From positions 8,258 to 72,257 of the forward strand of contig DASSYR010000027.1 of the NCBI GenBank assembly GCA_035703165.1: 64,000 nt of DNA, written 5' to 3'. The position numbers and the translations under genes are program-made. The notes under the pieces are model-generated. The model ran no database searches. It saw only the letters and a list, made by a program, of their open reading frames with translations, and was not told the DNA's origin. Of the stretch, positions 45,039 to 54,248 are shown one piece after another (position 1 is the stretch's first letter; each line of letters starts with the position of its first letter). The DNA comes from AWTP1-9 sp035703165. GTDB lineage: Bacteria; Bacteroidota; Bacteroidia; Chitinophagales; Chitinophagaceae.

Positions 45039-45090
45039 AATAAATCTGCAAGAAAATAGGAAATTGCTTTCAAAATCTTGCAGATTTATT
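45039..45090 (+). promoter_or_regulatory. Long stem-loop just before the transposase start codon
   Basis: Perfect 15-bp inverted repeat: AATAAATCTGCAAGA (45039-45053) and TCTTGCAGATTTATT (45076-45090), 22-nt loop. The stem ends two bases before the ATG at 45093, so in the mRNA it would bury the ribosome landing site. Similar structures in other IS families block translation from read-through transcripts. Confidence 0.65.
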
Positions 45091-45092
45091 TT

Positions 45093-46436
45093 ATGCTAAA
45101 CAAGTTAATCAACAAAAACCAGTTAGGGTTTTACAGCAGCTTTGAAGAGCAGTTGAGCCATCAGCACCCGCTGTATATTTTAGCTGGTAAAATCAACTGG
45201 CAATTATTTGAAGAAAAATTTTCACCCCTCTATCACAGTGAAACAGGCCGTCCTGCCAAACCGGTACGTTTAATGGTATCCCTGTTGATTTTAAAACATG
45301 TTCGCAACCTCAGTGATGAAAGTGTGGTGGAACAATGGAGTGAGAACTGCTATTACCAATACTTCAGCGGAGAAAAGATGTTTGCCTGCGGCGCCCCCTG
45401 TGAGCCGTCCGAGTTGGTACACTTTCGCCACCGCATAGGAGAAAAAGGTATTGAGTTGATCTTGCAGGAAAGCATTCGGGTAAATGACAAAGATGGAAAT
45501 GATCAGCATGTAAGTGTAGACACCACGGTACAGGAAAAAAACATTACTTATCCAACAGATGATAAGCTGTACAAAAAGATAATAAAGAAATGTAATCAGA
45601 TAACGGAAAAGGAGCAGTTACCCTTGCGGCAGAGTTACAGCCGTACCATAAAAAAGCTGCGCATGAACCAGCGTTTTCGCAACCATCCTAAAAATAAAAG
45701 CAAAGCAAGAAAAGCAGACCGGAAAATAAAAACCATTGCCGGACGGTTAGTACGGGAACTTGAAAGAAACCTGCCTGCCGGGAGTAAATATCAAACCGAC
45801 ATTGCCTTATTCAAAAAAGTGTTGGCACAAAAAAGAAATGACAATAATAAAATTTATTCCCTGCATGAACCCGAAGTGCAATGTATCTCCAAAGGCAAAG
45901 AACATAAGAAATATGAGTTTGGCAATAAAGTATCTATTGTGTACACGCAAAACACAGGAGTAATAGTTGGGGCATTGGGGTTTAGAAATGAATATGACGG
46001 CCACACCCTGGAACAGTCACTACAACAAACCACCAACCTTACAGGCCAGCCCCCACAAACCGCCACGGTAGACAGGGGCTACAAAGGAAGAAGCCAGATA
46101 GGGGAAACCATCATACAAATGCCGAAACCCTTTAATCAAAAAACAACAAACCAGTACCAGCAAAAAAAGTTGAAGAAAAGTTTTGGCCGCAGAGCAGCAA
46201 TAGAGCCGGTTATCAGTCATCTCAAATCTGATTACAGAATGAGCCGCAACTTTTATAAAGGAATTTTTGGGGACAACATCAACGTAATGTTAAGTGCAGC
46301 CGCCTTCAACTTCAAAAAAATGATGAACAAATGGAAGTCATCTTTTTTGGCTTTTTTAAAAACACTGATTTTTTCAATCAATCACTTTATAAGTCGGCTG
46401 TTCAATATTCATTTAAACCCCAAAATGAGTTTTTAA
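45093..46436 (+). CDS. IS5-family DDE transposase
   Basis: 447 residues from the ATG at 45093. N-terminal DUF772 region (GRPAKPVRLMVSLLILKHVR...EQWSENCYYQYFSG) followed by a DDE domain: first Asp in VSVDTTVQEKNITYPTD, second Asp in TATVDRGYKG, Glu in GRRAAIEPVISHLKSDYRM. A lysine/arginine-rich insertion (about 190-240) separates the first two. Intact and probably active. Subgroup is uncertain (IS5, with IS1182-like features). The last residues overlap the right terminal inverted repeat. Confidence 0.92.
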   Translation: MLNKLINKNQLGFYSSFEEQLSHQHPLYILAGKINWQLFEEKFSPLYHSETGRPAKPVRLMVSLLILKHVRNLSDESVVEQWSENCYYQYFSGEKMFACGAPCEPSELVHFRHRIGEKGIELILQESIRVNDKDGNDQHVSVDTTVQEKNITYPTDDKLYKKIIKKCNQITEKEQLPLRQSYSRTIKKLRMNQRFRNHPKNKSKARKADRKIKTIAGRLVRELERNLPAGSKYQTDIALFKKVLAQKRNDNNKIYSLHEPEVQCISKGKEHKKYEFGNKVSIVYTQNTGVIVGALGFRNEYDGHTLEQSLQQTTNLTGQPPQTATVDRGYKGRSQIGETIIQMPKPFNQKTTNQYQQKKLKKSFGRRAAIEPVISHLKSDYRMSRNFYKGIFGDNINVMLSAAAFNFKKMMNKWKSSFLAFLKTLIFSINHFISRLFNIHLNPKMSF

Positions 46437-46471
46437 GGGGCGACTAATTAAATACAGAATATTATCATACC

Positions 46472-48016
46472 TTACCCCGCCCAGCCATCTCTGTCCAAAC
46501 TTCGATAATGAATCGCTTCTGCCAAATGTTCTGGTCTGATATCCGTACTTCCGGAAAGATCAGCAATAGTGCGACTTACTTTTAAAATCCGATCATAAGC
46601 CCTGGCACTGAGATTAAGCTTATCCATTGCAGCTTTTAATAAATTTTGCCCCACCACGCTTATAATGCAAATTTCTTTTAATTGTTTACTACTCATTTGC
46701 GCATTGCAATATACACCCGTAGAGTTTTTGTATCGCTCAGCCTGAATTTCCCTTGCTTTTATCACTCTTTCTCTTATAAGTTCCGATTTTTCCGCCATTT
46801 GTTGCTTAGACAACTCAGAAAATGGAACGGGTGTAACTTCTACGTGTAAATCAATTCTGTCCAACAGAGGCCCTGAAATTTTATTTAAATATTTTTGAAT
46901 AGCTCCCGGAGGACAGGTACATTCTTTCTCGGGATGATTATAAAAACCGCAGGGACAAGGATTCATAGATGCTATGAGCATAAAACCTGCCGGAAATTCC
47001 AAAGCTTGTTTAGCCCGGGATATTACTACTTTTCTCTCTTCCATCGGCTGTCTCATTACTTCAAGGGCAGTTCGCTTAAATTCAGGAAGCTCATCTAAAA
47101 ACAAAACACCATTATGTGCCAAAGATATTTCACCGGGCTGCGGAATACCGCCCCCACCAACTAATGCAGCATCACTAACGGTGTGGTGCGGAGATCGAAA
47201 CGGGCGCCTGGAAATTAACGTAGCATTTTCGGGCAATTTACCAGCTACACTATGAATTTTTGTTGTTTCCAGCGCTTCATGCAAGGTGAGCGGTGGTAGT
47301 ATCGTGGGCAACCGCTTTGCCAACATTGTTTTACCGGCACCAGGGGGACCAATTAAAATGGCATTATGACCACCCGCAGCAGCTATTTCTAACGCCCTTT
47401 TAATATTCTCTTGCCCTTTTACATCGCTAAAATCAATATCAAATTCGTACTGAGAATGAAAAAACTCATCTCTTGCATTTACCACAGTTGGTTGTAATGA
47501 TTCAGGATTTTTAAAAAACTCTACTACTTCATTAATGTGTGTTACTCCATATACTTTCAGATTATTCACTATGCCTGCTTCTTTGGCATTAACCTTGGGT
47601 AGTATCAATCCTTTAAACCCTTCTTTGCGAGCCTGTATGGCAATAGGCAATGCTCCCTTTATCGGCTGAACGGATCCGTCCAAACTTAATTCTCCCATAA
47701 TAACGTACTCTTTTAATGGAACAGTTTCCATTAATTGTTCGGATGCACCCAATATTCCGATAGCCATTGCCAAATCAAATGCGGAACCGGATTTTTTTAT
47801 GTCTGCCGGCGCAAGATTGACAACAATTTTAGTACGGGGAAAATAAAGTTGATTTGTTTTGATGGCGCTTTCAATTCGTTGCAGGCTTTCTTTAACAGCA
47901 TTATCGGGTAGTCCAACAATAAAATATTTTAAATCACCACCGCTCACATTAACTTCAATAGTAATAGTGATTGCATCTACTCCGTAAACTGCACTTCCGT
48001 ATGTTTTTACAAGCAT
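46472..48016 (-). CDS. comM: ComM/YifB family Mg-chelatase-like AAA+ ATPase
   Basis: 514 residues. N-terminal Lon-like fold (VNLAPADIKKSGSAFDLAMAIGIL), AAA+ core with Walker A GPPGAGKTMLAKRLP and Walker B VLFLDELPEF, a cysteine cluster NPCPCGFYNHPEKECTCPP likely binding zinc, and the C-terminal Mg_chelatase_C domain (LNLSARAYDRILKVSRTIADL). ComM is a hexameric helicase that promotes branch migration during integration of DNA taken up by natural transformation; many non-competent bacteria also carry it. Its 3' end lies 25 bp from the IS right end, so the insertion just missed it. Confidence 0.93.
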   Translation of the reverse strand: MLVKTYGSAVYGVDAITITIEVNVSGGDLKYFIVGLPDNAVKESLQRIESAIKTNQLYFPRTKIVVNLAPADIKKSGSAFDLAMAIGILGASEQLMETVPLKEYVIMGELSLDGSVQPIKGALPIAIQARKEGFKGLILPKVNAKEAGIVNNLKVYGVTHINEVVEFFKNPESLQPTVVNARDEFFHSQYEFDIDFSDVKGQENIKRALEIAAAGGHNAILIGPPGAGKTMLAKRLPTILPPLTLHEALETTKIHSVAGKLPENATLISRRPFRSPHHTVSDAALVGGGGIPQPGEISLAHNGVLFLDELPEFKRTALEVMRQPMEERKVVISRAKQALEFPAGFMLIASMNPCPCGFYNHPEKECTCPPGAIQKYLNKISGPLLDRIDLHVEVTPVPFSELSKQQMAEKSELIRERVIKAREIQAERYKNSTGVYCNAQMSSKQLKEICIISVVGQNLLKAAMDKLNLSARAYDRILKVSRTIADLSGSTDIRPEHLAEAIHYRSLDRDGWAG

Positions 48017-48171
48017 AAAGTTTAAGATAGAAAAAGAGAATTACCTCATAGTTGTGTTAAATATTTAAAGCGACTGTATATCAACCGCACCATGCTATTA
48101 CTGTAACTCCTAAAATGAAATATAATTTTTACTGATAAAGATTTTAAAAAATATTGAAAAACAGAAAAGCG

Positions 48172-49758
48172 TTACTTTTTCTCAACTTCTTCATACAACA
48201 AAGAAACCTCAGGGTCTAATAAAACCATGGATGGCTTTTCTTTTACCGAAATAACCAAAGATTCTGATTGTTGCGATACCATTATCCGCTTATATAAAGT
48301 TTTTCCTCTGCTATCAACGATCTTTACTGTTATGGGAAAATGAAATAATTGATTTTGCTTTTGGTCAATAGATACTTTAAGTTTTTTTAACGCATCATCA
48401 TATTTCCAATAAAAATCCAGCAAGGGTTGTCCTGGTGTATAAAGCCATTGCTTAAAAAATTGTTTCAAATTTTTACCCGAAACAGTTTCAAACACCCTTT
48501 GGAGATCTTCTGTTCCGGCTATGCCACCGGAATAAATTGAATAATATTTTCTTATGGATTTCCAAAAAACAGAATCGCCCAACTCACGGCGTAACATATG
48601 CAAAACCCAGCCACCTTTTTGGTACGAGTTAGCATTTAACAACTTCAGGTAATTTTTTTCTGCTGTATCAACAACAGGCTTATTACTTTTTTTTGAAAAC
48701 TCAATTACCTGGGCCATCGATTTTTTCAGCATGGCTGCAGCAGTATCTTTTCCGTATTTATTTTCAAAATATAAAATAGTAAAATAGGTGGCAAATCCTT
48801 CGCTCAGCCACAGATGCCCGAAGCTCTTTTCCGTAGCCATGTTTCCAAACCATTGATGGGCTATTTCATGTGCTATTGTCCCCTCACTTCTTCTTGCTCC
48901 TGTTATTAAGTTTTCAGAATAAAAAATAGTATTAGCATTTTCTAATCCGCCAAAGCGGGTTTTAGATTGTACATTGGCTAATTTTTTATACCCATATGGG
49001 CCCACCCTGGTAATATAAAAAGGAAGAATATCTTTCGCCAGAGCATAATCATAAAAAACCTCGTTTTTATTTTCAGGATACACCCAACTGTAAACAGGTA
49101 TCCGGTCACTTATAAATCCGGCAAGGTTAACCGCAAAATCGGCAACTCCTATTACCATTACTTTGGTGGAAATGGGTGTTTCTTCCTTCCAGTGAGTTAA
49201 TCTATTTCCATTTCCCGCCGAGGACTCCTCTATGGAAATTCCGTTTGCTACCACCTGGTAATGCTCCGGTGCAGTTACAATAAATTCAACAGTAGCTTTA
49301 TCGGCAGGGTCATCATGACAGGGCAACCAGTTGCGCCCCCGATCAGGCCAGTTATCAGCAAAAAAACTACGCCGACCATATTTTGTTTTGGAAATAATGA
49401 GACCATCTTTGGGTATTCCTGAATAAAAAATCTCAAAAGTTCTCTCCTCATTTGTCCTTAGCAAAGTGGAGGGTTTTAAAACCAATTTATTATTCTTATG
49501 TTCCAGGCTAACAGGCATCCCGTTTTCTATTGCCTGGTTAGCTACCATTCCTTTTTCCGTTGAATCTTTATTGATGAGATCTAATTCAATAAACTCCGAA
49601 CTTTTTAAAATTCGTACTGTAATGGTAGCCCTTCCCTTGATATTATCGGATGAATCTGATAACTGGATTTCAAATTTATAGTGTAATACATCAATGTTTT
49701 GTTGGCCGCTTACAATTATAGCGGCAAACATGTTTAAAATCAAAAAAAATGTTCTCAT
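48172..49758 (-). CDS. Secreted M1-family zinc aminopeptidase, short form
   Basis: 528 residues from the ATG at 49758, which starts a clean signal peptide (MRTFFLILNMFAAIIVSGQQ); a longer frame adds 18 residues that spoil it. N-terminal beta domain, then the exopeptidase motif in the form FGGLENANT (GAMEN-like) and zinc site HEIAHQWFG with the third ligand Glu in WLSEGFATYF, giving HExxH-X18-E. The C-terminal helical domain of long M1 enzymes is absent; a short beta domain replaces it. Probably a periplasmic or surface aminopeptidase in peptide nutrition. Confidence 0.9.
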   Translation of the reverse strand: MRTFFLILNMFAAIIVSGQQNIDVLHYKFEIQLSDSSDNIKGRATITVRILKSSEFIELDLINKDSTEKGMVANQAIENGMPVSLEHKNNKLVLKPSTLLRTNEERTFEIFYSGIPKDGLIISKTKYGRRSFFADNWPDRGRNWLPCHDDPADKATVEFIVTAPEHYQVVANGISIEESSAGNGNRLTHWKEETPISTKVMVIGVADFAVNLAGFISDRIPVYSWVYPENKNEVFYDYALAKDILPFYITRVGPYGYKKLANVQSKTRFGGLENANTIFYSENLITGARRSEGTIAHEIAHQWFGNMATEKSFGHLWLSEGFATYFTILYFENKYGKDTAAAMLKKSMAQVIEFSKKSNKPVVDTAEKNYLKLLNANSYQKGGWVLHMLRRELGDSVFWKSIRKYYSIYSGGIAGTEDLQRVFETVSGKNLKQFFKQWLYTPGQPLLDFYWKYDDALKKLKVSIDQKQNQLFHFPITVKIVDSRGKTLYKRIMVSQQSESLVISVKEKPSMVLLDPEVSLLYEEVEKK

Positions 49759-49815
49759 TAGGGTCTCGTTTATAAATATTTTAATCCCATGTAAGTTACC
49801 TCTTACAATCAAATT

Positions 49816-51132
49816 CTATAACTTTTCCAACATTTCCACCACCTTTTCTCTTTTCAAAATTAAATAACCCAGGCGATCGTTACTTATACCGTCCTTTAGC
49901 TGGTAGCTGAAAAGCAATTGCTCATCTTTAACCGATGTTTCAAAATACTTGAACTGTATATTAGGATATGATTGCAATTTTTCACCAATTTCATATAAAT
50001 GAGTAGAAAGAATGAAAAGGGAGTTATTAATCTTAAGAAGTCCCTTTATAACGGTGGCGCTGCAGTTCATTGCATCTTGTATGTTAGTGCCTTTAAAAAT
50101 TTCATCAATTAAAACAAGCCATTTTCTGCCATCGTTTATCCTTATTATGGTGTTCTTTATTCGTTGCACTTCATTAAAAAAATAGCTTTCCCCTTTAATA
50201 ATGTTATCTACTACATTTATATTACTTACAATACCATCAAACAAAGTAAGATGCATTTCCTGTGCAGGTACTCCCATACCTATATGGGCTAAATAAACAG
50301 CGACTCCCACTGCCTTAATAAAAGTACTTTTACCAGCCATGTTAGCTCCTGTTAAAAAAACAAAGTTTGCATTACGATTCATTTCCACATCATAAGCAAC
50401 CGGATTGGGCAAAAGAATGTGGAATAATTTTTTTGCATTAATATTTGGATGCGGGTAATCTTCAAAAACAGGAAAATTTAATTGGTATTGTTTCATTGCC
50501 AAAGCCATACTATGATAAGCATCCAACTGATAATAAATATCAATTAGCTCAAAGGCAGCATTTTTAAAACCGTAACGGAGATAATTACCCAATTCAAGCA
50601 AATGCCCTGAATCAATTTTTTCGGGATCGTCTGCGGTAAGTAACGGTTTAATCCTTTCTCTTTCAAGTACCAATCGTACCCGATCCAACATTTTCCTTAG
50701 CATGGAAGGGCATGAAGCATCATCCATTAATCCTGACAACTGGCTCATCCCTTTTAAAAAATCAGCAATATGTTTAATTGAATATTTAATTAGTGAATAA
50801 TCGGGACCATGAAACCATTTATAAAACGTAGCATTAATAGCAGAATGTCCCTGAGGAATAGTATCAATGGTAGATTCATAATATTTTTCAATTACCATTA
50901 AAGTACCATTAGTAATTATATCAGGCCAATTACTTTCCCTTTTCAGCAAATGTTTAATAGTGTCTTGTGTCGCAACAATTTTTTTAATTTCGTGATATGG
51001 ATTTTGTAAAAATATTTTTAATTGTTCTCTTCCCCCAAAGGTGCAGGTAAAATTGAGTTTATAAAAAATAGAATACTCCTCTTCTGTATTAAAAATAGAA
51101 AGATCGTAATAACTCATTTTGTCCAGTTCCAT
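49816..51132 (-). CDS. MutS-like ATPase lacking the mismatch-recognition domain
   Basis: 438 residues. Contains a helical core/lever-like region (about 1-225) and a MutS-type ABC ATPase: Walker A TGANMAGKSTFIKAVG, the signature-like MHLTLFDGIVSNI...DNIIKGESYFFNEVQRI, Walker B WLVLIDEIFKGTN and the switch His in FILSTHLYEI. The DNA mismatch-reading (MutS I) and connector domains are missing and the protein is half the size of MutS, so it is unlikely to be the main mismatch repair enzyme. Bacteroidota often carry one or two such paralogues of unknown function. Followed by the M1 peptidase gene after 57 bp and preceded by pyrC by 18 bp. Confidence 0.85.
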   Translation of the reverse strand: MELDKMSYYDLSIFNTEEEYSIFYKLNFTCTFGGREQLKIFLQNPYHEIKKIVATQDTIKHLLKRESNWPDIITNGTLMVIEKYYESTIDTIPQGHSAINATFYKWFHGPDYSLIKYSIKHIADFLKGMSQLSGLMDDASCPSMLRKMLDRVRLVLERERIKPLLTADDPEKIDSGHLLELGNYLRYGFKNAAFELIDIYYQLDAYHSMALAMKQYQLNFPVFEDYPHPNINAKKLFHILLPNPVAYDVEMNRNANFVFLTGANMAGKSTFIKAVGVAVYLAHIGMGVPAQEMHLTLFDGIVSNINVVDNIIKGESYFFNEVQRIKNTIIRINDGRKWLVLIDEIFKGTNIQDAMNCSATVIKGLLKINNSLFILSTHLYEIGEKLQSYPNIQFKYFETSVKDEQLLFSYQLKDGISNDRLGYLILKREKVVEMLEKL

Positions 51133-51150
51133 GAAAATCTATGGTTTTGA

Positions 51151-52494
51151 TTATTTGCGGTTAAAAACAAGTCTCTGCCCCTTTATTGATTCATCAAATT
51201 CCCCATTTGTGTAAACCAAATTGCCATTTACAAATGTATGAGTAATTATGGCAGGCAATTGCATTCCTTCCAATGGGCTCCATCCACATTTATATAAAAT
51301 ATTTTGTTTAGACACTAAAGTGTTTTTTTCCATATCTACTATTACCAGGTCAGCCAAATATCCTTCCCGAATATAACCTCTTTCAGGTATTTCAAAACAT
51401 TCAGCAACTGCATGACTCATTTTTTGCGCTATTTTTTCCATCGAAATTTTACCCTGCTTATAATAATGTAGCATCAATAATAAAGAATGTTGAACCAAAG
51501 GCAAGCCCGCATGTGCTTTTTCATAAGGAGCTTCCTTTTCCGATAATAAATGGGGAGCATGGTCTGTGGCAATCACATCTATCCGGTCGTCTGATAAACC
51601 CTTCCACAAACCTTCCCTGTTGAGTGATTTTTTTATAGCCGGGTTACATTTTATCTTATAGCCAAGCGTCTCATAATCATCACTACTAAAAGTTAAATGG
51701 TGCACACAAACTTCTGCTGTGATGCGTTTCTCTTTTATCGGAATTAAATTTGTAAATAACTGCAATTCTTTTTCGGTAGATATATGTAAAATGTGCAAGC
51801 GGCTGTTATATTTTTTTGCAAATTGTACGGCCACCAGCGAAGATTCAAAACAAGCTTGCTCATTACGAACAAGCGGGTGATCTGCCGCCACCAATTCCTT
51901 TTTCTCTTTTTTCAGACGATCATAATTAGCCTTTATTATCTTTTCATCTTCGCAATGCGTAGCAATTAATACCTCACATTCCCGAAAAATTTTATCCAAT
52001 GTAAGGTAATTATCCACCAACATATTACCGGTGCTGCTGCCCATAAAAATTTTTACCCCACAAATATCTTTTCGCAAATCGTTTACTTTCAACACTTCCC
52101 CGGCATTATCGTTAGAAACCCCCATAAAAAAAGAATAATTAGCCAACGAAGTTTGAGAAGCAATTCTGTATTTTTCTTCCAGCAAATTAATCGTTAATGC
52201 ATTAGGAATGGTATTAGGCATTTCCATAAATGAGGTAACGCCACCGGCTACCGCCGCTTTAGCCTCGCTATAAATAGTTGCTTTATGGGTCAGTCCGGGC
52301 TCGCGAAAATGCACCTGGTCATCAATAACTCCGGGAAATAAATATCTTCCCTCTCCGTTTATTTCATTAACCAAACCTTTTGCATTTATTACTGAAGCAA
52401 TTTTTTCAATCCGCCCATTTTTTACCAATACATCATTTACCAAAATATTGCCCTCATTTACCAATTGTATGTTGCGAATCAAATAATTTTGCAT
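51151..52494 (-). CDS. pyrC: Dihydroorotase, Bacteroidota class I-like form
   Basis: 447 residues, amidohydrolase fold. Cyclises carbamoyl-aspartate to dihydroorotate in pyrimidine synthesis. Motifs: FPGVIDDQVHFREPGLTHKA, GVTSFMEMPNTIPNA, GVKIFMGSSTGNML with the carboxylatable Lys, THCED, LHILHIST and DVIATDHAPH. The first His of the usual HxH metal pair is Gln (DQVHF), as I recall for other Bacteroidota dihydroorotases, so one metal ligand is replaced. Allantoinase is the main alternative, but the motif set favours PyrC. It is divergent from the outer-membrane protein gene, with only 37 bp between the start codons. Confidence 0.88.
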   Translation of the reverse strand: MQNYLIRNIQLVNEGNILVNDVLVKNGRIEKIASVINAKGLVNEINGEGRYLFPGVIDDQVHFREPGLTHKATIYSEAKAAVAGGVTSFMEMPNTIPNALTINLLEEKYRIASQTSLANYSFFMGVSNDNAGEVLKVNDLRKDICGVKIFMGSSTGNMLVDNYLTLDKIFRECEVLIATHCEDEKIIKANYDRLKKEKKELVAADHPLVRNEQACFESSLVAVQFAKKYNSRLHILHISTEKELQLFTNLIPIKEKRITAEVCVHHLTFSSDDYETLGYKIKCNPAIKKSLNREGLWKGLSDDRIDVIATDHAPHLLSEKEAPYEKAHAGLPLVQHSLLLMLHYYKQGKISMEKIAQKMSHAVAECFEIPERGYIREGYLADLVIVDMEKNTLVSKQNILYKCGWSPLEGMQLPAIITHTFVNGNLVYTNGEFDESIKGQRLVFNRK

Positions 52495-52531
52495 AACTTG
52501 TTTTTATAATCTGAACCTAAATTACATTCAC

Positions 52532-54238
52532 ATGCAATTTAAAGAAAGGCTCCTGTTAACGGTTGCACTTTGTACACCTATTTTTCTTTTTTCTCAAAGT
52601 GTTTATCTCCCACCGGGTTCCAAGCACAATCATTTTATTGACCGTATGGAAATATTACAGGGCAAAGTAGCAGATGAAAATTTCACCACCACTAAACCAT
52701 ACAATCGGCGTTTTGTCAGCCGCCTTTCTCATGCCTTTGATTCATTAACCCGGGCAGATGTACATAAAATTAGTAAACAAGACGAGTACAACCTTATTAG
52801 CCTTTATAGAAATAATAGTGAGTGGTTTGATGGTGATGAAAGTATTTTAAAAAGCAAAAAACCCTTTTTAAAAAGTCTTTATACTACCAAGGCCAATTTT
52901 TTTGAACATAAAGAAAAAGATCTTTTTATAGCTATTAATCCGGTTTTTCAATACCAGTTTATATCTGCTGACAAAGATATTAATAGCCTTTACCTTAACA
53001 GCAGGGGGGCCAGTATAAGGGCCGTAATAGGAAATAAAATAGGAGCTTACGTAAGCCTTTGGGATAACCAGGAAAGAGCCCCGCAATTTGTAAGGAACTG
53101 GATAGACATTTATAAGGCTGTACCCGGCGCTAATTTTTATAAGGTTTTTAAAACAACGGGTGTTGATTATTTTGATGGAAGAGGAGGAATAACCTTTCCC
53201 GTTACTAAATATATAGACGTACAGCTTGCCTATGATAAAAACTTTATTGGCAATGGCTACCGAAGCTTGTTTTTAAGCGATTGGGGAGGTAATTATTTCT
53301 TTCTTAAGTTAAATACTAAAATTTGGAAGTTTAATTACCAAAACATTTTTGCTGAATTAAATCCTAAGTTTATCCGAAGTGGTGATTATTTATTACCCAA
53401 AAAATATGCAGCCATGCACCATTTAAGCATCAACTTAAAAAAATGGTTGAATATTGGCGCTTTTGAAAGTGTGGTGTTTGGCCGTACAAACCAACTTGAA
53501 TTAGGTTATCTTAACCCCCTTATTTTTTACAGAACTATTGAGGGAAATATCGGCAGCCCGGACAACGTAATATTGGGATTTGATTTTAAGGCAAATTTTG
53601 CCAAAAAATTTCAGCTTTATGGTCAATTGCTCATTGACGAATTAAATTTTAAAGAGCTTCGTAAAGATAAAACCTGGTGGGGTAATAAATTTGGATTTCA
53701 GTTAGGTGGTAAATATATCAACGCATTTAACATAAGCAATTTGGATTTGCAGGCCGAAGTAAATATTGTACGTCCTTTCACTTATTCGCATTATGCCGAT
53801 ATTACACAAAACGACTTTCCTGTAGCCAATTACACTCATTATAATCAACCCCTGGCTCATCCGCTAGGGGCAAACTTTCGCGAAGTAATCGGAATTGCGA
53901 GATGGCAGCCCATCAATAAATTATTTCTACTTGGGAAAATTATTTACTCACAACAGGGACTGGACTCATCCAATACATCAAAAAATTTTGGGAGCAATAT
54001 TTTTCGTGCTAATGGCGAACGTTCCGGAGATTATGGCTATACTCTATTGGCAGGATTAAAAGCTAATATCATTAATGCTTCTTTTTTGGCTTCTTATGAA
54101 ATTAAAGAAAATGTATTTTTTGATTTCTCTTTATTAATAAGAAATTTTGATGCCCCTATCCCGCTCGTATCCCAAAATACCAAAATAATAAGTATCGGGG
54201 TAAGAGTAAATCTGGCCAGAAGAGAGTATGACTTTTAA
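52532..54238 (+). CDS. Outer-membrane beta-barrel protein (Wzi-like capsule assembly family)
   Basis: 568 residues. Signal peptide ending near LFSQ, a periplasmic helical segment (about 35-125), then alternating beta strands and short turns to a C-terminal VNLARREYDF whose final Phe is the usual Bam signal. The layout (N-terminal helices plus an 18-strand-type barrel with aromatic girdle residues) resembles the Wzi-like proteins of Bacteroidota. Wzi binds capsular polysaccharide at the surface, but no capsule genes are nearby, so the function remains open. Confidence 0.7.
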   Translation: MQFKERLLLTVALCTPIFLFSQSVYLPPGSKHNHFIDRMEILQGKVADENFTTTKPYNRRFVSRLSHAFDSLTRADVHKISKQDEYNLISLYRNNSEWFDGDESILKSKKPFLKSLYTTKANFFEHKEKDLFIAINPVFQYQFISADKDINSLYLNSRGASIRAVIGNKIGAYVSLWDNQERAPQFVRNWIDIYKAVPGANFYKVFKTTGVDYFDGRGGITFPVTKYIDVQLAYDKNFIGNGYRSLFLSDWGGNYFFLKLNTKIWKFNYQNIFAELNPKFIRSGDYLLPKKYAAMHHLSINLKKWLNIGAFESVVFGRTNQLELGYLNPLIFYRTIEGNIGSPDNVILGFDFKANFAKKFQLYGQLLIDELNFKELRKDKTWWGNKFGFQLGGKYINAFNISNLDLQAEVNIVRPFTYSHYADITQNDFPVANYTHYNQPLAHPLGANFREVIGIARWQPINKLFLLGKIIYSQQGLDSSNTSKNFGSNIFRANGERSGDYGYTLLAGLKANIINASFLASYEIKENVFFDFSLLIRNFDAPIPLVSQNTKIISIGVRVNLARREYDF

Positions 54239-54248
54239 TTGACTATCA

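Larger units (their letters stand above)
44977..46446 (+). mobile_element. Complete IS5-like insertion sequence
   Basis: About 1470 bp. Terminal inverted repeats of about 20 bp with two mismatches: left TAGTCGTCCCTTAAAAA starting at 44977, right end the complement of TAGTCGCCCCTTAAAAA ending at 46446. The IS is flanked by ATT on both sides (44974-44976 and 46447-46449), a 3-bp target duplication of the ANT type described for the ISL2 subgroup of IS5; a TTAA duplication one step outward cannot be excluded. One intact transposase gene fills it, with its stop codon inside the right repeat. It sits between the ftsZ terminator and comM and disrupts no gene. Confidence 0.85.
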
